DNA from: Sciurus carolinensis
Lineage: Eukaryota; Chordata; Mammalia; Rodentia; Sciuridae
Reading direction: 5' to 3'
DNA length: 64,000 nucleotides
Assembly (NCBI RefSeq): GCF_902686445.1
Contig: NC_062213.1
Coordinates: 142,622,491-142,686,490 of the forward strand
Each line of letters starts with the position of its first letter. Within the stretch, counting starts at the first letter, position 1. Under the pieces are notes generated by a model, which had not been told where the DNA came from, did not search any database, and saw nothing but the letters and a program-made list of their open reading frames with translations. Made by a program: the position numbers and the translations under genes. Below are positions 23,648 to 35,789 of the stretch, in pieces.

Positions 23648-24062
23648 CCTAGGGTCTCAAGCAAATGACCAAAATTCAGTAGCTTAAAACAAAGAAATTT
23701 ATTCTCTCATAAATCAAGAGGAGGTAGGTTCAAAATTAATGTCAGTGGTTGATTCCTTCTGGAGGATAAAGGAGAGATCTGTTCCTTGTCTTCCTACTAG
23801 CTTATGGCATGTCTGCAATACTCAGCACTTCTTGCCCTGTATCTACATCTCTCCAGTCTCTACTCCCATCATCACATAGCCTTCTTCCCTGTGTCTGTAC
23901 CTTCACAAAACCTTCTTGTTACATATTTACTAGATTTAGGACTCATTCTAATCAGTATTACTCAATGAATTATATCTGCAGACTGTATTTCAAGATAAAG
24001 TCACATTCTAAGGTTCTGTGTGGTCATGAACTTTGGATGGACACTATTCAACCCAATGCACC
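23648..24062 (-). mobile_element. MLT1-type ERVL-MaLR LTR, inverted
   Basis: 'agcttaaaacaaagaaattt' near the start, 'tcacattctaaggttctg' and 'cactattcaacccaatgca' near the end give the full inverted MLT1 order. Old and diverged. Confidence 0.65.
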
Positions 24063-24153
24063 AAGTATTTTTTTGAAATTTCTCCTTATTTCTTATAGCT
24101 CATAGTTGTTTCATTTTTTATTTCACTTTCTAGACAAGCATTCATATAAGCAT

Positions 24154-24991
24154 GTGCAAGTCAGCTTTCTTTCACCACAACAAATATGTGATGCTGCAAC
24201 CTGCATGGTTGTTTATTCAGAAAACTGATGAGGGGCGCTGTGGGATGGAGAAAAGACAAACGGACACACAAAGAGAGAAAAAGCTGGGGCCTGGTGGTTC
24301 TTCATCCCCTGATAAGGGATGAACATCCTAAAATTCACTCAGCACATTTATTACATAGTTTTAACATTAAAATGGTTTATTTTGGGAAAGTTTCTTTAAA
24401 GCATTCGGGATGAAGGAAGAACTTCTGGACACCCCAATTATAATTATCAACTTGAGCTCATGATTCTTTTCCCCTGGCAGCTGGTGTCTGAACTCAGGGT
24501 CAAGAGTGATAGTCCCATGGCAATCATGGAATCTCCTTTGACAGGGTATCACCATAGCAACTGGACAGTCTTAACTCGTGTCTTTCACAAGGAGTTCACA
24601 GCACAAGTGTACTCCTGTCACCAATCAGACCATGATTCAAATCACTGCTGTCAACCACCTGAGATAAATAAAGTTATAAATTGAAAAGATTTGTTTTGAT
24701 TCACAATTTTAGAAGTTTCAGTCCATGATTATTTGGCCTCATTGCTTTTGAGCATGTACTAAGATCATTGTAGGAGGATGTGGCAAAGTAAAACCATTCA
24801 ACTCATACATGAGAAAGGAAAGAGAAGAGGGAGCCAAGATCCTGCTCTTCTCTTTCAGGGCACACCCCTTTTGATACAATGACCTCCCACTAGACCCTCT
24901 TTGCAAAAGTTCTACCATATCTCAGTAACATCACTCTAGGGACAGAGCATTTAACACACGAGCTTTTGGGGGACATTTAAATCCAAACCAT
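24154..24991 (-). mobile_element. ERVL-MaLR 3' LTR, inverted, split by another LTR
   Basis: 24154-24191 ('agtcagctttctttcacc') and 24658-24991 ('tttcagtccatgatt', 'gacctcccactagaccctc', 'aaatccaaacca') are the two ends of one inverted MaLR LTR. A 466-bp LTR sits between them. To the right the matching internal region follows, so this is the 3' LTR of an inverted element. Confidence 0.65.
24192..24657 (-). mobile_element. Solo LTR of unassigned ERV class, inverted
   Basis: A 466-bp block that breaks the MaLR LTR. On the minus strand it begins TGGTTGACAG and ends GGTTGCAGCA (TG...CA), with AATAAA at 24217-24212 about 25 bp before the end. Flanks 'tgtga' (24187-24191) and 'cctga' (24658-24662) match at 3 of 5 bases, so a TSD is not demonstrated. 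Confidence 0.5.
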
Positions 24992-25309
24992 TGAATTCTA
25001 TACTTGGCCCACAAAAGCTCATGTTCATCTCACAATGAAAACTGCATTTAGTCTATGCCAAATCTCCTTAGAGTCTTAAATGTTTCAGCATTGCCTGTGA
25101 ATTCAGTTTCAATGTCTCCTTTGACACTTAAGGCAAACCATCAATACAAAATAACAGCAACAAAAAAGATACTATGGTGGGATAGGTATGTGGTATACAT
25201 TCCCATTCTGGAAGGAAGGAACATGAGAAAAGAAAGAAGTATTCAAATCAAAACAAGATCAAGAAACAGCAGAACAAACATTAAATCCTATAGCTCCTAA
25301 ATTTTTTTG

Positions 25310-26353
25310 ACTACTAATTTTATCATCTATGGTATTTCTGAGTCAGTTCCTATCAATGTATTTTATCCTCATGATGGTTTAAGTTTAATGTGTTCTTGCT
25401 TAGCTAGTAATTTTTCATTGAAAACCAGACTGTGTAGATTTTACATGATGAAAGCTGGATATTTTTAAACTGATATAAGTTTTCTGGAGCATTTGATCAA
25501 TATTGTCATATATGTTATTTGATGCAATCAAGTTACATTGAACTAATTTCATCTTTCTTGTTCCTTTTTTAAAAAAATGTGAAACTTTTACTACTGATAC
25601 AAAATTCCTCTGTGTACTCAGCACATCACCCCATGAATTATGAACATTTGTAACCTTGCTGTTTCCTCTAATCTTCTCATTTTATTCTTCCACTGGAATT
25701 GGGTAGTTTCTCCACACATATGCACAGATCTCCACTTCACTTAATGCGCAGTGAGGGTCCTCCCCATGTAGAGTTATCTGTGATGCTCCTGTCTCGCTGT
25801 CAGTCTGTCTTGAAAATAAAACTTCCTGGCTTTCCCCAATCTCTCTACTCCATCTCTGCATCTCAAAAAGTTGACTGAGTTTTTCTTGTTCCTTTTCCTA
25901 GAACCATCTCTAAGCAGTGACCTAAGGCAACATCAGGACTCCTGTTGTTCACCTCTTGTCTCTCAGTGAAGGAGTTAATGTTCTTTATTGTCTGATGTAC
26001 AGTGTTTTGCAAATAATTATTTTATATATTTTGTCTGCTGTTTTACTGTTGTGGTTGATTTAGGAGGGAAATAACCTGACACCTTTATTATTTTCTTGGT
26101 TTTTAATATAAAGCTTCTCTTCTTTTTCAAAAGTAACTCTAAAGAATATATGTAAGCAAACATTTTTCTTAAACTTTCCAAAAAACTTGCCTATTTCAGT
26201 AACTCCTATATTTCTGTATCAACTAATTTCTTGATTCTGTATAGTAAATTTTAGTGCCTTTGAAACATCTTTTTCTAAGAATCCATGGCCATTTATGAGT
26301 TATTTATCGATTCTATTAATACTAGGTATAATTGAATTATTGTAACTTATGCA
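25310..26353 (-). mobile_element. Old L1 UTR-like segment, inverted, inside the MaLR element
   Basis: The order 'ctggatatttttaaactga', 'caccccatgaattatga', 'gtttctccacacatatgcac', 'tattttgtctgctgttttac' resembles a known inverted L1M untranslated segment. Both ends are estimated from where MaLR similarity stops and resumes. Confidence 0.4.
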
Positions 26354-27254
26354 GCACCACCTTTATGACTTTGTTTCAGTCTGCATTGCTATCTCTTGGG
26401 CTGACATTTTATGCTCTCTGCATTTTTCCTTAGCAGGCATTAAAGGTTGTTGTACCTCTTCCTTCCTGGGGTCTCCATTGCAACTTCAGCCTCACTCTCC
26501 ACACTTCAATTAACAGACCCACACATTAACTTATCAAGAGCTGTTTTCAGGTGTTTTGACCCTGCAACATACTACCTGACACCCCTGACTTTACTTTAAA
26601 ATCCCAGTGGAAGCTTTTCTGACCCCATAAGCCTTGCATTCTGTCTTCCTGCAAAATCAACATCACATATAGGTTGTCCACTTTTGCAGACATTGTGGAG
26701 TAAGACCAGAGGTTGCAGTCACCTCTGAGTGCCTTGTCAGCTAACCATGAGGAAATAAATCCATAGGTGTCTTTGTGCATGCAGGATACCTATGGGCTCT
26801 TAGCAATTGAATGTTTTTGAAACAAATTTGCATTCTTATACTTTGAATATATGAAAGATGTAGTGGTCTTGCAGATTCCTGAAGTGATCTACACACATCC
26901 TTCCTGTTGGCCTGATGCAAAACACTTGGCTTTTTACTGGTTGTAACAACTGCACCTCTTTTACTAAAACTTTCTATGTGACACAATTCTTGTTAAGCTG
27001 TGAATTTTAAATATTTTTCTGTTTTGTTCCTCTTTACTCTCAATTCTTACTGTAAATCTTGCTACAAGTAGCCCATAATACCCATGCCACTGCCTGAATG
27101 CTATGGTGCCTTAAGATTTCTTCTGCCAGATGAATTGGTCCATCATCCTTAAGTTCAGTCTCCTGTTAAGTCTCAGGATACTCACAAATGTTTCCAAATT
27201 GTTTTCTATAGCACAGAGGATAGCATTTAATCCAATTCCCAACAGCATCCTATT

Positions 27255-27306
27255 GAAACCCATCTTGAAAAGCAGGATTTGAAACCCATCTTGAAAAGCA
27301 GGATTT
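27255..27306 (+). repeat. Perfect 26-bp tandem duplication
   Basis: Two identical head-to-tail 26-bp units (27255-27280, 27281-27306), each starting GAAACCCATC and ending GCAGGATTT. They lie in the MaLR internal region immediately next to the LTR junction. Confidence 0.95.
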
Positions 27307-27388
27307 GGTCCCGTTCCCCCAGTGTTGAAGATTAAAAAACAAAGAAATGCTGAAGCACAAGCAAAAAGTTTTATTTAAAGGATAGAAC

Positions 27389-27421
<33 letters not shown>

Positions 27422-27804
27422 GAGAGAAAGAGACTCCTCTGGTTAGGAGGGTTCCAGATCTGGTGCCCTAAGGGAGTGGGGTTGTCTGCCCCTTTATGGA
27501 TTTCAGGTTTCCTTTCTTCTCTTTTCTCTTCCTCCTCTTATCTTGTCTATGTGACCAAAGGGCAGGAAGGAAGACAGTCATCCAGGGGGTACTTCCTGGA
27601 TGGTATCTGTCCAGAAAGGCAGGAATGGGGTTACTCATTAACAACTCCTTTTTGGAGGAACAATTGCTTGGAGGTAAGTAACCTTGGCAACAGGTTGGGG
27701 GAGGGGGAAGTGCTCTGGAACTATTAGCATTTTTTTTCCTTTTGATTTGGCCCCATCTTCCTGATCCAATCATTCATAATTTACACCGACTGTCCTTTTG
27801 CCCC
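27306..27804 (-). mobile_element. LTR, probably class I, inverted
   Basis: The block interrupts MaLR internal sequence. On the minus strand it has a TATA-like CCATAAAG (27499-27492) and AATAAA (27375-27370), about 115 bp apart, which fits U3-R-U5. A (GA)n tract (27389-27432) lies just upstream of the poly(A) signal. Alternative termini are TG at 27323 and CA at 27785. No TSD was found, so limits and class are uncertain. Confidence 0.45.
27389..27432. repeat. (GA)n microsatellite
   Basis: About 21 AG units with one GG and one AA interruption, inside the LTR. Confidence 0.9.
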
Positions 27805-27899
27805 AGTGACCTCAAATTGCCATCTGAAACCTCACCAGCACTACCTTTATGATCTGCATTCCCACCATTCTGGTCTCTGAGCCCTCACCAGACTAGATA

Positions 27900-28375
27900 T
27901 TTCTAGTTTTGAAAATAAGTAAAGTTTTTCATAAACATTACAGAAGTGTAAAAATATATGGTTTAGGATGGTTTTTAAAACTTTGATAGTATAAGGCACA
28001 AATTAGAGTGGAAAGGGGTAGAAAAGAGATATGTTTAAAAATGAAAAGGAGAAGTATCCAGCTCCAAGGAATACTGCTGAAAGAATTGATGAAATATGTT
28101 CAGATATAAATGAGAAGCTCAGTTTTTCTAAAACATAATCACAGGATGGTGGTGGGAAATGATATGAGGAAAGTGGGTTGACGCCATAGTGTAGACTTTA
28201 CTGATTGATAAGAGAAGACCATCAGAACATTTTGTGTAGAGGTCATGTAGTCTGAAATTAAAATATAGTAGAGTCACTCCACCATAAATTGACGACTCCA
28301 TTCTCAAAAAGACTGAAGACAAATATTGCTTGATTATGCTGCATGTGTAAACTAAAAAACTCAAATTTTTTGAAG
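27900..28375. other. Unassigned DNA
   Basis: No recognised feature. Confidence 0.45.
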
Positions 28376-28377
28376 TA

Positions 28378-28790
28378 GAGAGCAGAGTGATGGCTAACAG
28401 ACTGGAGAGTGAAAGGGGAAAGGGGAGATGTTGCTCAAAGGATACAAATTTTCAATTAGACTGCAGAAGCAAATTTGAGATGTATTTTATACTGAATATA
28501 GTTAATAACAATGCAATGAATATCTATTGAAATAATATATTTTTTAATGTTTACGCCAGAAAAATTTAAGTATGTGAGATGTTAGATGTTATCTACCTTG
28601 ATCTAATCATTCTATAAGAGTGTGTGTGTATACATATATATGCACATATGAAAATATACACACACATATGAAAACATATATACATATAAACACATTTATA
28701 TGCAAACATAATATATCTGAAAACATCCCATTGTACTTCATATATGCACAATATTATTATTTTTCAATTAAAATGTTTTTAAAAAGACAT
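28378..28790 (+). mobile_element. Old L1 (L1M-type) 3'UTR fragment
   Basis: 'gggagatgttgctcaaagga', 'gaatatagttaataacaat' and 'agtatgtgagatgttagatg' follow the 3'UTR order of L1M elements. An alternating TA/CA stretch (28618-28710) lies in it. Confidence 0.55.
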
Positions 28791-30000
28791 GAAAACACTA
28801 GGAGAATAAAACAGTTTTACAAGCCAGTTAACATCCCTGTGAATCAAACTTAGAAAAATATAATAAATTAGCAAAGTCCTATTTGGATTTTTATTTAGTT
28901 TATGAGGAAGATGCTATGTTTAATACGTCACAAAAAATGCTAAATATCAAAACATGTCTGCTCTGAAAATGATTGGGATTAAAATAAGGAATATTATGGA
29001 TGCTACTTCCTTACTAATCTTATATTTTCTTAATATCAAATGTCCAAACTATAAGATCTCAGAGATTACCACTTATTTTCTGTACTATACTACAGCACAT
29101 GGAGTGTTCATGAAAGGTCTGTTGCAGAATGAATACAGTAAAAATATTCTTTTCTTTCCCATTTTTTTCCCCTCCATTTCTAATGAAAGTCAAATTAATA
29201 TCCTCCAAGAATTTTCAGGAGCATAAATTGGCTATAGACAATATGTGGCACTCAGGGTATACTCTGTTACATACTGATTTCTTAACAAATGTAGAGGATA
29301 GTTTTCAAATTGCTGTACTACATTTAGATATCTTTTTAGAAAACTAAACCAATTACAAGAAAGGAGACTATAAGCAACTGAAAGTTCTAAAACTAATCAA
29401 AAATTCATAACTCTAAAAACATAAGAAAAATACTTAGTGGATACCTAGTTCATCCCAAACAAGTATCCGTTAGGGAGAGTTGGTTCTGACCTCACTCTCG
29501 CTTTCTGATAAAGCTTGCTTATAGATACAGCACAATTTTGAACATGGCACAAATGCCTGATGTGACACTTGTTGTCTTTTCCAACCTTATCTCACCTCAC
29601 TCTCCCCTTTGGTTTCTGAATTTCAACTGCAATTTTCTTTCAGTCCCTGAAACCTTGTCCATACTCTTAGTCATAAAGCCAGGGAGGCAGTATGTCCTAT
29701 ACCTATAGCAGCCTCTCTCTGCCTCCTGCCTCCTCTTAAACTGTTGTGCTTTTTTTTTTTTTTTAACTTGTTTTCTTTTCATTCCTATTTTATTTTGTTG
29801 TTTTTATTTTTTAATTCTTCTTAGTTATGATATGTAACACCCAGAATATACCTTAACATAATCATAAAGACATGGAACCCAACCCACTCCAATTCAATTC
29901 CGAGCAGTCTGCCTCCCCTGATACTCTGTTTCATTCACTAGATTTATTTTCCATTAACAAGTTCCTCATCAGGGTATGTCCACTGTTTAGCCAGTTTCAT
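28791..30000. other. Unassigned DNA
   Basis: No gene. A T run at 29750-29764 follows a pyrimidine-rich patch that I cannot assign. Confidence 0.45.
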
Positions 30001-30009
30001 CTTACCAGA

Positions 30010-30600
30010 CATATTAAAAATAAATTTTATTAAGGTATAATTAATATTCAATAATTTTGAGGACACAGTTCTATGAGTTTTCTCAGATTTATACACCTGT
30101 ATAGCCACCACTGAATCAATATATAGAGCGTTTCCATTACCCCCAAAATATCCCTGTGCCTCTTCTCAGTGAATGTCATTACTCTTGCCCTATTTCAAGG
30201 CTGCTTTTCAGGCACTGTAGATTAAAACTGCTGGAATTTCATATATTCTAATTTGTATCTGGCTTTTTCCACTTTTTTTATTTTCAATTTATCCATGTTT
30301 GTGTGTATCAGCAGTTTGTTCTCTACTAGTGCTTTATAGTATCAAATTTTATTGACACATCTCAACTGTTTTTCCATTCACATATCGAGGAATATTTATG
30401 CTGCTTCCAAATCTTGCTTATTATTAATAAAGTTGGTAGGAGTTTTATTCCTATGTCTTTTGCAGAAACAAGTTTTCATTCTCTGGGTAAAGTGGGATTG
30501 ATGGTTATGTGTATTTTTAACTTCATAAAAGACTGATGAACAGTTTCCCAAAGTTGTTGCACTGTGTTACTATTCTTAGCAACAATATATTAAAGCTACA
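30010..30600 (-). mobile_element. Old L1 (L1M-type) 3' region, inverted
   Basis: 'ttattaaggtataattaata', 'atccatgtttgtgtgtatca', 'ttccattcacatat', 'tgctgcttccaaatcttgct' and 'gaacagtttcccaaagttgt' follow an inverted old L1 3' region. Confidence 0.65.
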
Positions 30601-30661
30601 GTTGATACTATGTGTTTTTTCATTATGGGAACTAACACAATCTATAATTATGTAACTCATG

Positions 30662-30765
30662 ACTGCATGTAAGTTTCATAAAGAGCACTGGTCTATTTTT
30701 TACTTAGTCTAACACAATAACAGGTATGTAACAGACATATGATAAGTATTTATTTGTATAAAATG
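30662..30765 (+). mobile_element. L2 3' end fragment
   Basis: 'gtaagtttcataaagagcac' to 'ataagtatttatttgtataa' resembles the L2 tail. Confidence 0.35.
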
Positions 30766-30769
30766 AATT

Positions 30770-32740
30770 ACATCTATATATTGAGTTTGAAGCTGATGAG
30801 AAAATATGTTCCCAGATTTAAAAAATAATAGCTTCATCTCTTAGGTCCGATGCTTTATACAGGTGGTAATCAAACAAGCAAGATCTGGCCTACATGCCAT
30901 TTTCAAGCCAGGTCTCTGGCTGCATGAGCCAATCCAAGCACGCTTGGTTGTGTATTCAGTGTTACAGTATTGTTTACACTCTCTCTTCTTGTTTTCTTCT
31001 CAACTGCAAACACAAAGATTACCAAAACCAACTGAGGTGTTGATTTGAAAACTGTAAAGTGCTTGTGGATATTTAGAGATAATGAATTCAATACAAAAAT
31101 CTGTCAACTAAATTATCTTATAATGCTGTTACTATGTTATTTCTAGGGAAAATTTTTACCAGGGACAATAATAAAGTTACTAATTGAACTCTGTTTTATA
31201 CCAAAATATAAGATGTATATCAAACAGCTAGATAGTAATTTTGAAATACTCCACTGGAAATTTTTTAGGTTAAACTTTTTTTTCTACAAACTGGCTTTTC
31301 TTCTAGGGGAAAAAGAACAAATGTTTATGGAAGAGAATTGTGTTTTACATGATATTTTTTAATACCCATGGCAACACAGAACAATTCAAGAAGTGACTGA
31401 CTGAATAAAAATGGCCATGATTATCTGCTTAGTCACAGGACAGAAACAGAATTAGACATTATAAAAATGTATTGAAAAGATGAAGCACTTTAAGAATGCT
31501 TAAATCATTAATAATGCTATCAGGAGCTACTTTATTAAGTGTATAGCATGACACTGGTATTACTCACATTATTTCTTTAAGTACCATGAGATCTTTAACT
31601 TCTGCCTAGAGAATAAACTATCTTCATTTACTGACATCTATAAAGGCCAATTCTTGAAACAATGCAGAACTTTTCACTTTTCTCTTATTCTTAAATCTCT
31701 AACAAACATGAATTCATGACTTAATCTGAACCCCAAGCAAGGAAAATTAAACATTTCTATAATTCATAATTTGTTTTACATATGCATGTATGTCTGTGTG
31801 TGTGATTTGGGTGTAATGTTAGCTGCCTTTCTAATAAGTGATTATTAAAGGCAAACTCTTATCCTAATAATTTATACTATTAGCCCAAAGGATGTTCAAT
31901 AATCTGAATAATTTTAGTATATGCATTAAAGAAATGACACTGTTTGGTTAAATAATATCATTTTACAAAATATATAAATTCCCAAATATTTAAGGATCAA
32001 TAGTCAATTTGTACCCTTAGATTCTTCATATAATGCCAAAAAACATATACTTATTGATTAGAGTTAGTGTTCTACAGAGAGAAAGGGGCATATTTATGTG
32101 CTATTTTTATTTGCTTTTATTTCCCATTAAAATCCTTTTGTATCTTTAAGAATGTGAAGCCAGATAAAAACCAATCATAGAGTCAAAACTGAACACCTAA
32201 CTTCTGAGTATTTCAATTCAGGCAAATCTCCATGGGATATTATAAATTTATGATAGTTGTGCAAAGTAAACATGTTCACCAAAGAGACATTTTTGCTTGA
32301 AGTTGGATTATTGCTTAAGTTTTATGCTTTGCCAATTGTCTACAACTACAGAAGCAAACTACTTTGTAATTATTAGACCTTTCAGGAAGGAGTGAACGGC
32401 TGTCACACAGGACCAAAGCACAATGAGAAATATTGTTAAGAGTGGGGGTAGTTTGAATTAGACTGGAGAATAAATGAGACAACCAATTTCAAGTTATGAT
32501 AATAGTGGTTTACATGCAATCTTCCAGTGAAATTCTAATAACATACAAATTGTTGGATATTTTCTACCTATGATAATGTCTGTGTCCTGAGACACACTAC
32601 CTTTGACAATTATGGCACAATTAGCTATATTTTCACATCCTTTCCCCGAAATTTTGAGACATGATTGAGAAATAAAAGTTGCATGTATTTAAGGTATACA
32701 ACATGTTTATATATAAGAAATGTGTGTGTGTGTGTGTAAA
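30770..32740. other. Unassigned AT-rich DNA
   Basis: No recognised repeat or gene. Short (TG)n at 32721-32738. Confidence 0.5.
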
Positions 32741-32744
32741 ATAA

Positions 32745-33330
32745 AATAACTACTAAAATCAAGAAGAATACAATATGGAGATCAAAACAAACTCACCCAT
32801 AAATGATCAGCTAATCTTTGACAAAGACTTTAAGAATATACAATGGAGAAAGATAGTTTCTTTAATAAATGTTATCAAGAGAACTAAGCAGCTACATGTA
32901 AAAGAATGAAATTTAACCCTTACCTTGTACCATAGTAAAAATCAATTTAAATTAAAAAAATCTGAAGACATAAAACTATAGAAGAAATTATAGGGAAAAA
33001 GCTCCTTGAGATTGCTCTTCTTTTGTTTATTCAGTACTCACTGATTGAATTCAGGGCTTTGAGCACACTAGACAAGTGCTTTACCACTGAGCTAAACCCT
33101 GCCTTTGATATTAGCCTTGGCAATGATATTTTGGATAGGATGTCAAGAGCAAAAGATAAGCAAGATGGGCAACATAAATGAAAAATTAGCAAAATGTAAA
33201 GACAACCTATGGAATAAGAGAACACACTTGTAAACCATATTTCTAATAAGGAGTAATGCCCCAACATATAAGAACTCATACAACTCATAATAAAGAAAAA
33301 AACAAGTAACTGGAATAAAAATGGGTCGTG
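32745..33330 (+). mobile_element. Old L1 ORF2 fragment split by an ID SINE
   Basis: 'gatcagctaatctttgacaa', 'agctccttgag' and, after the SINE, 'gccttggcaatgatattttg' and 'cccaacatataagaactcat' follow L1 ORF2 order. No open frame. Confidence 0.7.
33017..33102 (-). mobile_element. ID SINE monomer, inverted
   Basis: 'tgattgaattcagggctttg' and 'taccactgagctaaaccct' form the inverted ID body. Diverged TSD-like flanks 'cttgagattgct' (33005-33016) and 'ctttgatattagc' (33103-33115) are also continuous L1 sequence. Confidence 0.75.
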
Positions 33331-33614
33331 GACCTTGTTTGATATTTGTTTATTTTTTAAAGTAATGCATTAACTTTATCAGATGTTTTTACTTCTGAAA
33401 TATAGCTAAATAGAATTTTTGTCTTATTTGTTTTCTGAAAATATTACTAAGTTAAATTCAACCTAGTTTTTCACATTTGGAAGGTCAATTTAATGAGTCA
33501 TATATATTTCCCTTTAAATACATCTTAAAATTGTGTTAAAGAGTTTAACACTAACAGCTACATAAATAGTAATTCCTTTCCTGGTTAAGATTAGTTTTTC
33601 TCTTTCAGTTTTAT

Positions 33615-34114
33615 GAGGGTGGGTTCCTCAGGGTTTTCCACAGAAACAGAAGTAACAAGATATGTGTATGCATGACAAGGATCTGCATCATGCTAATATG
33701 GAGGCTGATGAGTCCCAAGGTCTGTTCTTGACATGCTGGAGATCCAGGAGAGCCAAGGGTGTAGCTCCAGTTCAAAAGGTAGTGAGCCCAGTCTGAGACT
33801 CAAGAGTAGCCAATGTTTTAGTTCTGGTCAGAAGGTAGGAAAACACAACATGGATATCACAGCTCAAGGAGTCAGATAAGCAGAATATCCCAACTTGAGA
33901 AAGGGCAACTTCTTTTTTGTTTGATTCAGGCCTTTAACTGATTAAGTGAAGGACATCCACAGGGAGAGCAATCTGCTTTTACTAATTTTGTCTACTACAA
34001 ACTCAAATGTTATTCTTATCCAAAAATATCTTCACAGAGAATAACGTGAGAACAAATATCTGAATACCCTGTGACCAAATCAAGTTAATACATAAAGTTA
34101 TTCATCACAGAGGA
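33615..34114 (-). mobile_element. ERVL (MLT2-type) LTR, inverted
   Basis: Starts 'cctcagggttttccacagaa'; the middle has 'ggagatccaggagagccaag' and 'caggcctttaactgattaag'; it ends 'caagttaatacataaagtta'. This is the inverted MLT2 order. Confidence 0.65.
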
Positions 34115-34657
34115 ACATCCTATTAATTATAAAATATGATCTTTGTTGTAAAAGATGTAAATTTTACATCTGATGCAATGGTTTATCAGGAAAAGCACAG
34201 CAGCATTTGTGTCAGAGGGCAAAAGGAAATATTTTTGAGTCAGGAAAACTGGTAAGTATTATTAAGTGAGATTTTAAGGGCAATATGAATCAAAATGGCT
34301 TGAAAATGAAGATATTAAACACATGCTCAGAGGACCATTGATGAGAATGACACATAAAAAAAATAGATACACTGGTTTATAATTTAAGATTTCACAATTA
34401 TTTCTCATAGCTTTTTTATGTGGCAGGGCATTTATCTTATTCATTCATTTACTTAACTGAACTGTGCGACTGTACTATAAATTATTCCCATTTGCAGGTC
34501 ATTGAATACATCCTTTATATTGCTTATCCTTAAGTCATGATAAATTCCTAAGGTTGTGTCTTTTTTTCTTTTTTTCTATTTTTCATGCTGCATTTCCCAT
34601 GAAGGGTACTTTTAAATAAGTGCACACATAAGAAATTTGTCTTCATTATAAAAACCA
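34115..34657. other. Unassigned DNA
   Basis: No recognised feature. Confidence 0.45.
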
Positions 34658-34676
34658 ATATCTGTTTTTTAGAAAG

Positions 34677-34785
34677 ATTGAGATTACACTCCATTTATGT
34701 ATGACCTATCAAGATGTATAAATGCATTCTACTGTCATGTACAACAAATTAGAACAAATAAATTTAAAATAACTTTAAAATAAAA
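34677..34785 (+). mobile_element. Very short 5'-truncated L1 3' end
   Basis: 'attacactccatttatgtat' and 'cattctactgtcatgtacaa' are the terminal L1 3'UTR, then an A-rich tail. Flanks at 34658-34676 and 34786-34804 match at 15 of 19 positions, a likely decayed TSD. Confidence 0.75.
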
Positions 34786-34804
34786 ATACCTGTTATTTAA
34801 ATAG

Positions 34805-35360
34805 TCTAATAATAAATATTGTTACATATTCTAGTCTCCTATCACAGGATATGAGATACTTTGGAGGACACAGATAACAATCTTGAAATAGAAAATGGTA
34901 CCATAATGGTTCCTGTTTTCAAATAGGTGAAATTAATGTATTTTTTAAAAAAATTTATGGTCTTTATTGTAATTTTAAATGATAGTCTTACATTTATTGA
35001 TTGATAAGTTTTAAACAACTTATTTTTATTTCTAGCTATGCAATGTAGTTATTATCCTATGTATGTATTTTTCATTTTGAGTTGGCATCCCACCATTTAT
35101 TTTGCCAAATAGATTTTTCCTTGTAGCACTGAAATTCCTTCAATTCAATAATAAGAACTGGTTGAAATGCTCTTGCTTGTCTTTTGGTATATTATGGGGA
35201 TTGAGGTACATTATGAGCTATGATGCCTGCTTTCAAGAATATTACAACTACAGAAAAAAGAGGCTGTCTATATAAAAAATAAGATTTTTCAGAGGCTTGC
35301 TTACATTTGGCCCCAATCTTTTCTGAGTTTCTTATTCACCATAACCAGATAAGATTTCTT
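34805..35360. other. Unassigned AT-rich DNA
   Basis: No recognised feature. Confidence 0.45.
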
Positions 35361-35364
35361 AAAA

Positions 35365-35780
35365 ATGTCCAACCCATTGAACCCCTGCTCAAAGATTGGC
35401 AAGATTTGGATATAAATCTAATTAAGAATATCTCTATTGTGAATTAAAACCTTCAACAATATGACCAAACATTTTTTGCATGTAATTTCTCTCTCATTCC
35501 ACATATATAAAATAAATAAACTGGAATTTGTTCTTTTCCCCAAAAATTTTCATGAAATTCCCATTCTGTTTGATTTTGTTCTTTTTGTTTCTTATATCAT
35601 CCATGTCGCTTATGATAAAAGTTCTTGCCAATCTTTCATGTCTCTTCAAATACTATGTATTTCTAAAGTCTTTGCTTCTTCAAAATGAAAATATTCAATC
35701 TTTAATCTGATCTCCAATATCACTTTGCAGTTTTCTTGTGACCTTATTTGTCTATGAAATTATTTATCACCTATGTCAGA
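35365..35780 (+). mobile_element. L2 LINE fragment
   Basis: 'ccaacccattgaacccctgc', 'ctggaatttgttcttttccc' and 'cttatttgtctatgaaatta' follow the L2 order at low identity. The two overlapping plus-strand frames at 35461-35710 arise from it. Confidence 0.4.
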
Positions 35781-35789
35781 TAACATCAT

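Larger units (their letters stand above)
24992..27895 (-). mobile_element. ERVL-MaLR internal region, inverted, broken by an L1 and an LTR
   Basis: Non-autonomous MaLR internal sequence reads in inverted order: 24992-25310 ('ttggcccacaaaagctcatg'), 26353-27305 ('gatttcttctgccagatgaa', 'ccaattcccaacagcatc') and 27805-27895 ('ggtctctgagccctcacc'). These elements do not encode a complete retroviral protein set and no intact frame is present. The 5' LTR is not recognisable to the right of 27895. Interruptions: an old L1 (about 25310-26353) and an LTR (about 27306-27804). Confidence 0.55.
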
